Shown here piece after piece: positions 1 to 6,745 of a stretch of DNA of 17,540 nt. This DNA comes from Actinomycetes bacterium. GTDB taxonomy: Bacteria; Actinomycetota; Actinomycetes; Actinomycetales; Microbacteriaceae. Positions within the stretch are counted from its first letter, which is position 1. Each line of letters starts with the position of its first letter. The DNA lies in contig JAEWDJ010000331.1 of assembly GCA_023390155.1 (NCBI GenBank), forward strand, positions 1 to 17,540. The letters are read 5' to 3'. The position numbers and the translations under genes were made by a program. The notes beneath the pieces were generated by a model. It saw nothing but the letters and a program-made list of their open reading frames with translations, did no database searches and had not been told where the DNA came from.

Positions 1-1041
1 ACCCCGCTGGCGACCGCGCTGGACGACGCCGTCGCCGCCCTCCAGAAGATCCTGGCGAGCGCCTCGACCGGTAGCGGCGCGGCGACCGGCTCCGGCTCGC
101 CCACCGGCTCGGCGGCCACGTCCACCGACGGCGGAACCGGCGGGACGGGCACCTCCGGCGCCTCCACCTCCGGCGCTTCCACCTCCGGCGGCCCGGTCAG
201 CTCCACGACCGGCACCTCCACCACCGCTACCGGCAGCGGCGCCACGACCGGCGGCACCGCCCGCGTCGCGTCCGCCGCCACCATCGTCGCGGACAACGCC
301 GCGATCGAGGCCGCCCGGGCCGCCCTCGCCCTGGCCCAGAGCAAGCTCACGCTCGCGACGCTCACCAGCCCGGTCTCCGGCACGGTCGCCGCCGTCTCCC
401 TCGCCGCCGGAGACGCCGTCTCGGCAGGCTCCAGCACCGCCGTCATCTCGGTCATCGGCGCCGACGGCTTCGTCGTCGAGTCCTCGGTCGGGCTCAGCTC
501 GGTCACCTCGCTGAAGGTCGGGCAGACGGTCGCCGTCACCGTCGCCGGCTCCACGAAGGCCCTCGCCGGCACCGTGAGCGCGATCGGGCTCGTCGACACC
601 GCGACCGACTCGTCGACCCCGAGCTACACCGTCACCACCGCCGTCACGGACACCAAGGCCGACCTCCTCGACGGAGCGAGCGCCAGCGCCGTCGTCACGA
701 TCGCGGAGACCGGCGACGTCCTCACCGTCCCGACCTCCGCCCTCCACCGCGACGGCACCACCTACACGGTCGACGTGCTGAAGGACGGCGCCTCCGTCCC
801 GACGACCGTCACGGTCGGCGCCACGGGCGCCGACCGCACGGAGATCACGAAGGGCGTGTCCGCCGGCACCGAGGTCATCCTCGCCGACCTCACCTCGACG
901 ACCACGGGCGACAGCACCAGCACATCCCGTACCTCCGGAGGACTGAGCGGCCTGGGCGGCCAATCCAGCACCTCCGGCTTCCCGGGCGGACAGGGCGGCC
1001 CTCCGGCCGGCTTCACCGGAGGCGCCCCCAGCCGCGGCTGA
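1..1041 (+). CDS. Efflux membrane-fusion (HlyD/RND adaptor-like) protein, 3' part
   Basis: The frame is open from base 1 to TGA at 1039-1041, giving 346 residues; the N-terminus lies outside the window. Residues about 115-142 look like the second half of a lipoyl-like domain (SKLTLATLTSPVSGTVAAV, then a GDAV turn). They are followed by a beta-barrel-like stretch and a membrane-proximal stretch (DVLTVPTSAL). This order is typical of periplasmic or extracytoplasmic adaptors of MacA/RND and ABC exporters, which link an inner-membrane pump to the cell exterior. Just before the lipoyl half, where the coiled-coil hairpin would sit, residues about 20-95 are almost only Ser, Thr, Gly and Ala. The C-terminal tail of about 35 residues is also Gly/Ser/Pro-rich. 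In an actinobacterium the partner is probably a MacB-type ABC transporter, expected downstream, but the gene is followed by a terminator, so any partner would have to lie upstream. Family assignment is good; substrate unknown. Confidence 0.8.
   Translation, partial: TPLATALDDAVAALQKILASASTGSGAATGSGSPTGSAATSTDGGTGGTGTSGASTSGASTSGGPVSSTTGTSTTATGSGATTGGTARVASAATIVADNAAIEAARAALALAQSKLTLATLTSPVSGTVAAVSLAAGDAVSAGSSTAVISVIGADGFVVESSVGLSSVTSLKVGQTVAVTVAGSTKALAGTVSAIGLVDTATDSSTPSYTVTTAVTDTKADLLDGASASAVVTIAETGDVLTVPTSALHRDGTTYTVDVLKDGASVPTTVTVGATGADRTEITKGVSAGTEVILADLTSTTTGDSTSTSRTSGGLSGLGGQSSTSGFPGGQGGPPAGFTGGAPSRG
151..195 (+). repeat. 15-bp coding tandem repeat in the efflux adaptor
   Basis: Two near-identical 15-bp units (151-165 and 166-180, one difference) and a third imperfect unit (181-195) start with ACCTCCGGCG. 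They encode TSGAS, TSGAS and TSGGP. The repeat lies inside the Ser/Thr/Gly-rich insert and suggests growth of the linker by slippage or unequal recombination. Confidence 0.7.
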
Positions 1042-1058
1042 CCACCGCGCGGCACGCG

Positions 1059-1096
1059 AGCGGCGGACGCGAGAGCTGGGGCTCGCGTCCGCCGCT
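1059..1096. terminator. Strong hairpin terminator, probably bidirectional
   Basis: A perfect 15-bp inverted repeat (1059-1073 with 1082-1096) encloses an 8-nt loop. It begins 18 bases after the efflux adaptor stop codon. No T-run follows, which is common for terminators in GC-rich actinobacteria. The minus-strand genes of cassette 1 end at 1154, so the hairpin sits between convergent units and could serve both. Confidence 0.8.
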
Positions 1097-1316
1097 TCGT
1101 GTGAGGCCGCCTCGGATCGTCCACCGTGAAGGCGACTCCGCGTGCGGCCGCTCTCATCGGCTCGCCAGCCACCCGATCACCTGAACCAGCAACGCGATCT
1201 CGATCCCGACGATCACGACCCCCGCCAGGACCGAGGCGGCGCACACGAACCAGATCAGGGTCTGCCGATTCGCGAGGGGACCGAGCATCCTCCGTTCGAG
1301 TTCCTTGTTCTTGCGG

Positions 1317-1374
1317 GTGACGAGGAGTCTCAGCAACGACCCGATGGCACCGATCGCGGCCGCCACCAGGCCTA
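1317..1374 (-). repeat. Duplicated segment A, decayed copy
   Basis: This segment matches 2455-2512 in the same orientation with 4 differences in 58 bases and no gaps. It encodes the second hydrophobic segment of the WXG membrane protein. It joins directly to segment B at 1374. Confidence 0.85.
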
Positions 1375-1508
1375 TGCCAGCCCCAGCCTTCCCGCCGAGG
1401 TCCGCACGATACGGCGCACGTCCTCCTCGACGCCCTCGTGCAACGCCGCGGGCGCGAGCAGCGCACGCGCGATCCCTTCGAACTCCGCCCGGCCGTCCCC
1501 GACGTACG
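1374..1508 (-). repeat. Duplicated segment B, decayed copy
   Basis: This segment matches 3112-3246 in the same orientation with 5 differences in 135 bases and no gaps. It carries the 3' end of the EspC-like gene. At the intact locus segments A and B are about 600 bases apart (2512 to 3112); here they abut, which defines a deletion junction. Confidence 0.9.
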
Positions 1509-1533
1509 CGGCGCATGGACTGCCCCGCGTGGC

Positions 1534-1824
1534 CTAAGCCAGCAGTTTCACAACGCCCTCGAGCACCCTCATCCCATACGAGCCGATCAAAGGGCCGGCC
1601 AGGAGAAGCGCCACCACCGAACCGATGGCGGTCAGCGCGATCAGGTGCTCCCAGAACATCTCCCGCTCCTGCGCCGCACTGAACCGCCTCCACCGGCCGG
1701 GCGGAACGGGCGGCAGATGCTTGGCGAGGACCATCGTGGTCGCCCAATGGGTCGACGTTCCCAGCAGCACGCACAGCACGATGACGATGGGCAGCGGACA
1801 ATCTCCGGCAAGGAGAGAGTCCAT
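1534..1824 (-). CDS. Small two-helix membrane protein (cassette 1, gene 7)
   Basis: This 96-residue protein is not recognised as a known family. It has one hydrophobic segment at the N-terminus (CPLPIVIVLCVLLG), a central polar part with PPVPPGRWRRFS, and a second hydrophobic segment near residues 62-82 (LIALTAIGSVVALLLAGPLI). I chose ATG at 1824 because GGAGG lies four bases upstream and the codon overlaps the upstream stop as TGATG, which implies translational coupling. A GTG one codon earlier is too close to the ribosome site. It is the last intact gene of cassette 1; the decayed duplicate follows 17 bases later. Function unknown; probably a membrane accessory of the cassette. Confidence 0.7.
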   Translation of the reverse strand: MDSLLAGDCPLPIVIVLCVLLGTSTHWATTMVLAKHLPPVPPGRWRRFSAAQEREMFWEHLIALTAIGSVVALLLAGPLIGSYGMRVLEGVVKLLA

Positions 1825-2087
1825 CACGCCTCCACGAACGTCAGTACGATCCAGATCGAGAACGCTACGGCGCCGACGACGGTGACGAGCGCCATCACCA
1901 CCCCGACCGCGATCACCCCACCGACCAGAAGCCGTCGCGCCGACCGCGGATCATCGAGCACACCGACCCTCCGGTGACCCGGTCGATCCCGGGCTCTCGC
2001 AACGAGGGCGATCGTCACGCCGGCGGCGGAAGCGCCGACGAGAGCGCACCACGAGAGGACGATGAAGAACCAGGCGACGGGGATCAC
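1824..2087 (-). CDS. Small two-helix membrane protein (cassette 1, gene 6)
   Basis: This 87-residue hypothetical protein starts with GTG at 2087. Hydrophobic segments lie at about residues 3-30 (VAWFFIVLSWCALVGASAAG) and 53-84 (VGGVIAVGVVMALVTVVG). The loop between them is basic (ARARDRPGHRRVGVLDDPRSARR), which would place it in the cytoplasm. The gene begins four bases after the upstream stop and its own TGA overlaps the next ATG, so it is part of the coupled cassette. It is of a size with its neighbours but I see no clear sequence match to them. Confidence 0.65.
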   Translation of the reverse strand: MIPVAWFFIVLSWCALVGASAAGVTIALVARARDRPGHRRVGVLDDPRSARRLLVGGVIAVGVVMALVTVVGAVAFSIWIVLTFVEA

Positions 2088-2091
2088 GAGG

Positions 2092-2358
2092 TCACCGTTC
2101 CAGGATCGTGGCGTTCAGCATCGCCACCCGGAACAGAACCGGCATCGCGAAGACGGCGAGCAGCACGACGAGAACGCCGCCGAGGGCGATGAGCGTTCCC
2201 CAGACGACCCGCCGCGCCCGCCGCATGTCGACCTCTCCGACCACGGTCTCCCCGTCCCGCCGCCAGCGGATGATGAAGCTCAGCGCGGCGATGCTGAGAG
2301 CCGAGGTGATGAGCCCGCCGAGCGCGAACGCCAGGATCTGAGCGGCGAAACCGTCCAT
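2092..2358 (-). CDS. Small two-helix membrane protein (cassette 1, gene 5)
   Basis: This 88-residue hypothetical protein starts at ATG 2358-2356, which overlaps the TGA of the WXG membrane protein as TGATG. Hydrophobic segments are at about residues 5-30 (AAQILAFALGGLITSALSIA) and 51-74 (VVWGTLIALGGVLVVLLAVF). Between them is a positively charged loop with RWRRDGETVVGEVDMRRARR. It holds the position that a 166-residue four-helix protein holds in cassette 2, but I see no convincing sequence match between the two. The frame stays open far upstream of this start; that extension is antisense-type shadow of the neighbouring gene and was excluded. Confidence 0.65.
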   Translation of the reverse strand: MDGFAAQILAFALGGLITSALSIAALSFIIRWRRDGETVVGEVDMRRARRVVWGTLIALGGVLVVLLAVFAMPVLFRVAMLNATILER

Positions 2359-3113
2359 CACCGCGTCCCGGCGAAGCGTGCGTTCGGCCAGGGGATGATC
2401 GACGGGACGGCGGCGCGGGTCAGGTTCGCCATCCCCGCGATGGTCGAGTCGAGTGTGGCGAGGAGGCTCAGCAACGAGCCGATGACACCGATCGCGGCCG
2501 CCACCAGGCCTACGATCGCCACACCGATGCCGGCGACGGTGCCCAGGCTCCCCACGCTCGCAAGCAGAGCGAGCGCGCTGCCCACCAGCACGACGACCGC
2601 GACCGTCACCTGCGACACGAAGGCCTCGAGCGCGTCGGCCAGGCCGCGCATGGTCGTGGAGATCTGGCCCGAGTACTCCGCGACCCGTTCCACAGAGGTG
2701 CTCTGCCCCTCGATCGCCATCCGGTAGAGCTCCGCCCCGGCGCCCGTCCACGCAGACTCTCGCGCCGCCTCCAGCGCGTCCATCCGGATCTGCGGCACCA
2801 GCTCGCCCACCGGTTTCCCCACACGCGCATCCATCTCGTCCGCCGCCGCCCGCAGCCCCCACGGCGTGCCCGCAGCGTCGACCAGCTCCTCTGCGGTGTC
2901 GAGCTGCTCCCGGAGTTGTCCCGTGGCGCTGTGCAGCAGCCCCACCAGCCGTTCCACCATCCAGTCCTTCGTCAAGGCGGGCAGCGGCGCCAGCGTGCGG
3001 TCCGCGTAGACGGCGAACCGGATGGCGCCGGGGCCTCGGGCGTCGACGGCGGTCAGGAGGCGGCGGCCCGCGGCGATGAGCTCACGGGTCGGGCGATAGT
3101 CCGCGGAGGTCAT
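2358..3113 (-). CDS. WXG-motif membrane protein (cassette 1, gene 4)
   Basis: This 251-residue protein is not assigned to a named family. Residues about 1-165 are predicted helical, with a WXG turn at 122-124 (SAWTGAGAELYR). Two hydrophobic segments follow at about 168-188 and 194-220, then a short tail with PWPNARF. Its paralogue in cassette 2 shares length, the WXG position (124-126), the MAIEGQ/AAMEGQ stretch after it, the hydrophobic pair and the WPNxRFxG tail. The architecture suggests a helical WXG-like head anchored by a C-terminal hairpin in the membrane. The start is ATG at 3113, which overlaps the upstream stop as ATGA. A longer open frame extends upstream but overlaps the EspC-like gene and has only frame-shadow composition. 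Parts of this gene are duplicated at 1317-1374. Confidence 0.75.
   Translation of the reverse strand: MTSADYRPTRELIAAGRRLLTAVDARGPGAIRFAVYADRTLAPLPALTKDWMVERLVGLLHSATGQLREQLDTAEELVDAAGTPWGLRAAADEMDARVGKPVGELVPQIRMDALEAARESAWTGAGAELYRMAIEGQSTSVERVAEYSGQISTTMRGLADALEAFVSQVTVAVVVLVGSALALLASVGSLGTVAGIGVAIVGLVAAAIGVIGSLLSLLATLDSTIAGMANLTRAAVPSIIPWPNARFAGTR
2455..2512 (-). repeat. Duplicated segment A, intact copy
   Basis: This is the intact source of segment A, inside the WXG membrane protein gene at the codons for GLVAAAIGVIGSLLSLLAT. Its partner is 1317-1374. Confidence 0.85.
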
Positions 3114-3439
3114 GCCAGCCCCAGCCTTCCCGCCGAGGTCCGCACGATACGGTGCACGTCCTCCTCGACACCCTCGTACAACGCCGCGGACGCGAGCAGC
3201 GCACGCGCGATCCCCTCGAACTCCGCCCGGCCGTCCCCGACGTACGACGCCAGCGCGCGGGTCCCGTCGACGACCGCGTACAACACCGCGGCGGCCCCCG
3301 GCACCAGCCCGAACGCCGTCGCGGTCAGCCGCACCTCCGCCCCTTCCCCGATCACCCTCAACTCCTCCGCCCACACGCCCCACCGCCGGGTCGCGTCGTC
3401 TCGCAGGGCCTGCACGTCCACGTCGAAGTCGTCGGTCAC
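3110..3439 (-). CDS. EspC-like small helical protein with YxxxE motif (cassette 1, gene 3)
   Basis: This 109-residue protein is predicted to be mostly helical. It opens with DFDVDVQALRDDA and WGVWAEEL and carries YEGVE at residues 88-92 near the C-terminus. YxxxD/E in that position is the known export signal of type VII (ESX) substrates, and the small EspC/DUF2580-type proteins have this shape. The paralogue at 9308-9628 has WTAWADEL and YAEND at matching places. I chose GTG at 3439 because it overlaps the upstream stop as GTGA; its own TGA overlaps the next ATG as ATGA. It may pair with the WXG100 protein of the cassette, which lacks the YxxxD/E motif. Pairing and export are inference. Confidence 0.75.
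   Translation of the reverse strand: MTDDFDVDVQALRDDATRRWGVWAEELRVIGEGAEVRLTATAFGLVPGAAAVLYAVVDGTRALASYVGDGRAEFEGIARALLASAALYEGVEEDVHRIVRTSAGRLGLA
3112..3246 (-). repeat. Duplicated segment B, intact copy
   Basis: This is the intact source of segment B. It covers the 3' end of the EspC-like gene and the first bases of the next gene's start codon. Its partner is 1374-1508. Confidence 0.9.
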
Positions 3440-3990
3440 CGCACGCTCCCGTCGAACCGGCCCACCGAGTCGCTCGCCACAGCCGCCGCCCGCGCGAGCG
3501 GCACCACCTCGTCGCACAGCGTCTGCGATCGGGCGCCGCGGAGCGCGCCGTGGTCGAAGGCCACCCGCACGACCAACCCCTCCCGCGCGGTCACCGCTGC
3601 TGTGCGGCGCTCGTTCGCCCGCACGGCCTCCCGCGGCGCGTCGCCCAGCATCGCGTCGGCCAGGGCGATCAGGCGCTCGGGCCCGTCCGCGATCGGGAAT
3701 CCGCCGCCGGCCAGCGACAGCAGGATCTCGCCCTGGAGGGCGTAGCTGTGGACCGACCGCTCGCCGGTGTAGATCAGCCGGGCGAGGAGTCCGGACTCGT
3801 CGAAGTGCGCCTCGACCAGGCGGCGCGCCGAGTCTGCACCGAGTCCACCTGGTCCTCCGGGCCCACCGGATGCAACGGGAGCGCCGGGGATCGCGCCCAC
3901 CTGCGCGAGGAGGCCGCTCGCGTTCGCCCGCAGTTCCTGCGCGCGCCGCTCGGCCTCGCGCAGCCGTGCCGTCAGATCCTTCCCGGTCAC
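3436..3990 (-). CDS. YbaB-like protein (cassette 1, gene 2)
   Basis: This 184-residue protein opens with a charged helix (LTARLREAERRAQELRANAS), then a Gly/Pro-rich linker at about 31-55. Two segments follow that each read like the strand-strand-helix core of YbaB/EbfC proteins: about 58-100 (VEAHFDESGLLARLIY) and about 133-175 (VTAREGLVVRVAFDHGAL, then CDEVVPLARAA). YbaB-like proteins such as EspL occur beside WXG100 genes in ESX loci, where they are thought to act as cytoplasmic chaperone-like factors. The paralogue in cassette 2 keeps the same layout and the CDEVxP motif. The start is GTG at 3990, which overlaps the WXG100 stop as GTGA; a second GTG directly upstream is also possible. The YbaB assignment rests on pattern only. 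Confidence 0.6.
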   Translation of the reverse strand: MTGKDLTARLREAERRAQELRANASGLLAQVGAIPGAPVASGGPGGPGGLGADSARRLVEAHFDESGLLARLIYTGERSVHSYALQGEILLSLAGGGFPIADGPERLIALADAMLGDAPREAVRANERRTAAVTAREGLVVRVAFDHGALRGARSQTLCDEVVPLARAAAVASDSVGRFDGSVR

Positions 3991-4274
3991 CACAGCGCGG
4001 TCACCGCCGCCTGCGTCTCGCGGTAGCGTCCGACGGCGTCGGTCGCGGTATCGGCCGCCTCGGCGAGAGCCGCGTTCATCCGGCCGAGGGCATCCGACCA
4101 CTCGCGGCGGGCGTGGGCGAACGCCCGCTCGGCCCGGCCGTCCCACGAGCGGCTGAGCGCGAGCAGCTGCCGTTCCAGCTCGTCGAGCTCGTCCTGGATC
4201 CCCCGCCGCGCCTGCCGCATCGACGCGGTCAGCGCGTCGAGGTCCCCGGGGCGCACCCGCATGGTGTGTTGCAT
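3987..4274 (-). CDS. WXG100-family protein (cassette 1, gene 1)
   Basis: This 95-residue protein has the helix-turn-helix layout of WXG100/ESAT-6 proteins, with WDG at residues 44-46 in the middle and a length typical of the family. WXG100 proteins form helical-hairpin dimers and are substrates or partners of type VII secretion. The paralogue at 10092-10379 has the same length, WTG at the same residues and the same LW ending. The C-terminal helix has no YxxxD/E (YRETQ instead). I chose the first ATG at 4274 because a TAGTGT box sits seven bases upstream with no ribosome site, fitting leaderless translation. The ATG at 4262 is a possible alternative. The gene is the first of a run of seven coupled genes. 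Confidence 0.9.
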   Translation of the reverse strand: MQHTMRVRPGDLDALTASMRQARRGIQDELDELERQLLALSRSWDGRAERAFAHARREWSDALGRMNAALAEAADTATDAVGRYRETQAAVTALW

Positions 4275-4374
4275 ACGGGAGACACTAGCATTTCTTACCT
4301 CGGGCTTTTAAGCCACATTTGCGCACGCGACAAGCCGGGCTGACCGCCGGGATCTCGGACGCCGCCGGCGCGCC
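4275..4374 (-). promoter_or_regulatory. Intergenic promoter region of cassette 1
   Basis: Reading the minus strand toward the WXG100 gene, a TAGTGT (TANNNT, -10 type) box at 4287-4282 ends seven bases before the ATG. No clear -35 box is seen. Upstream, at about 4304-4315, an interrupted palindrome GGCTT-TT-AAGCC lies in an AT-richer stretch and could be an operator. Only a weak 6-bp hairpin follows kbl, so read-through from kbl into the cassette cannot be excluded. Confidence 0.4.
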
Positions 4375-5577
<1,203 letters not shown>

Positions 5578-5578
5578 C

Positions 5579-6622
5579 TCAGACCTCCGTCCAATCGAGG
5601 ATGACCTTGCCGCCGCCGGCCGACGCGGCCGCGGCGAAGCCCTGCTCCCAGTCCCGTGCCGGGAACCGGTCCGACACGATCGAGGCGATCGCGTCGTGCA
5701 GCGCCGTCGACGTCTGCAGCATCGCGCCCATCGCGTTCCACGTCTCGAACATCTCGCGACCGTAGATGCCCTTCAGCGTGAGCATGTGGGTCACGACGAT
5801 CCCCCAGTCGACCGCGATGGGATGCGCGGGGAGGCCGAGCATCGCGATCCGCCCGCCGTGGTTCATGTTCTCGATCATCTGCGGCAGCGCGGTCGGCGCG
5901 CCGCTCATCTCGAACCCGACGTCGAAGCCCTCCCGCATCCCGAGCGCCTTCTGCGCCTCCCGGATGTCGTACCGCGAGACGTCCACGGTGAAATCGGCGC
6001 CCATCCCGTGCGCCAGCGCCAACCGCTGTGCGCTGACGTCGGTGCCGACGATGAACCGCGCCCCCACGTGCCGCGCGACCGCGATCGCCATCAGGCCGAT
6101 CGGCCCGCAGCCGGTGACCAGCACGTCCTCCCCGACGACCGGGAAGGCGAGCGCCGTGTGGACCGCGTTCCCCAGCGGGTCGAACAGCGCACCCACCTCG
6201 GGTTCGATCGCACTGTGGTGCACCCAGACGTTCGTCGCCGGCAGCACCAGGAACTCGGCGAACGCCCCGTCCCGCTGCACCCCCACGCCTTGCGTGCGGA
6301 TGCACATCTGGCGGCGGCCGGCGCGGCAGTTGCGGCACGTGCCGCAGACGATGTGCCCCTCGCCCGACACCAGGTCGCCCACCGCGACATCGCGCACCAG
6401 CGACCCGACCTCGACGACCTCGCCGAAGAACTCGTGCCCCGGCACCAGCGGCGCCGCGACGGCGGAGGCCGCCCAGTCGTCCCAGCGCTGGATGTGCAGG
6501 TCGGTGCCGCAGATCCCGGTGCGCAGGATGCGGATCTTCACGTCCTCCGGCCCCGCCTCGGGCTCGGGCAGGTCGCGGAACTCGAGGCCTGGTCCGGCCT
6601 CGCTCTTGTACAGGGCTTTCAT
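5579..6622 (-). CDS. tdh: L-threonine 3-dehydrogenase
   Basis: This 347-residue zinc-dependent medium-chain dehydrogenase oxidises L-threonine to 2-amino-3-oxobutanoate with NAD+. C38 (GICGTD) and H63-E64 (PGHEF) are the catalytic zinc region. C93, C96, C99 and C107 form the structural zinc site, and GCGPIG (171-176) is the NAD-binding turn. Its product is unstable and is used by Kbl, encoded one base downstream. The start ATG at 6622 has GAGGA about eight bases upstream. The gene is first in the tdh-kbl unit and is divergent from the cysteine hydrolase at 6746. Assignment is secure from motifs and operon context. Confidence 0.96.
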   Translation of the reverse strand: MKALYKSEAGPGLEFRDLPEPEAGPEDVKIRILRTGICGTDLHIQRWDDWAASAVAAPLVPGHEFFGEVVEVGSLVRDVAVGDLVSGEGHIVCGTCRNCRAGRRQMCIRTQGVGVQRDGAFAEFLVLPATNVWVHHSAIEPEVGALFDPLGNAVHTALAFPVVGEDVLVTGCGPIGLMAIAVARHVGARFIVGTDVSAQRLALAHGMGADFTVDVSRYDIREAQKALGMREGFDVGFEMSGAPTALPQMIENMNHGGRIAMLGLPAHPIAVDWGIVVTHMLTLKGIYGREMFETWNAMGAMLQTSTALHDAIASIVSDRFPARDWEQGFAAAASAGGGKVILDWTEV

Positions 6623-6733
6623 CGTCGCCGTCCTCGTGGGGTGCGCGGGTGGTGTGCATCATCGCAACGGCCCGGGTGCGCGCCTCGTGAGCGCCCGCTC
6701 GGACCGAGCCCCAGCCTACGCGGTCGGGCGCGC

Positions 6734-6739
6734 TAGAGT
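6734..6739 (+). promoter_or_regulatory. -10 box for a leaderless transcript (cysteine hydrolase)
   Basis: TAGAGT ends six bases before the ATG at 6746, which would place the transcription start at or next to the A of the start codon. No ribosome site is present between the box and the ATG. No convincing -35 box is seen. The rest of the 123-base divergent region (6623-6745) shows no other clear signal except the tdh ribosome site. Confidence 0.55.
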
Positions 6740-6745
6740 CCCCTC

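Larger units (their letters stand above)
1154..1516 (-). pseudogene. Decayed duplicate: fused remnants of an EspC-like gene and a WXG membrane protein gene
   Basis: An open frame of 120 codons starts with ATG at 1516, but its first half is cassette-1 sequence read in the wrong frame. In the ancestral frame, 1508-1372 encodes the last 45 residues of the EspC-like protein (YVGDGRAEFEGIARALLA and onward) and stops at TAG 1374-1372. There the Tyr of the parental YEGVE motif has become His. The second half (1374-1154) continues with GLVAAAIGAIGSLLRLL, matching residues 202-218 of the 251-residue WXG membrane protein. It then diverges into a charged stretch and one more membrane helix (IWFVCAASVLAGVVIVGIEI). 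The whole looks like a tandem copy of the two genes with a large internal deletion. The 3' half could still yield a small membrane protein if a start inside it is used; no ribosome site is evident. Confidence 0.65.

Noticed and set aside
1517..1801. N-terminal extension of the frame that ends at 1154.
   Set aside because: It overlaps the membrane protein gene at 1534-1824 in another frame and has shadow composition. Only the part from 1516 downstream has recognisable origin.
2358..3113. Possibility that the WXG membrane proteins are LXG-type polymorphic toxins.
   Set aside because: No nuclease, ADP-ribosyltransferase, NADase or other toxin domain is visible; the C-terminus is a membrane hairpin and no immunity-like gene pattern is clear.
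4336..4373. Hairpin after kbl as a terminator.
   Set aside because: Only a 6-bp CGCCGG/CCGGCG stem with a 14-nt loop can be found, which is expected by chance at this GC content.
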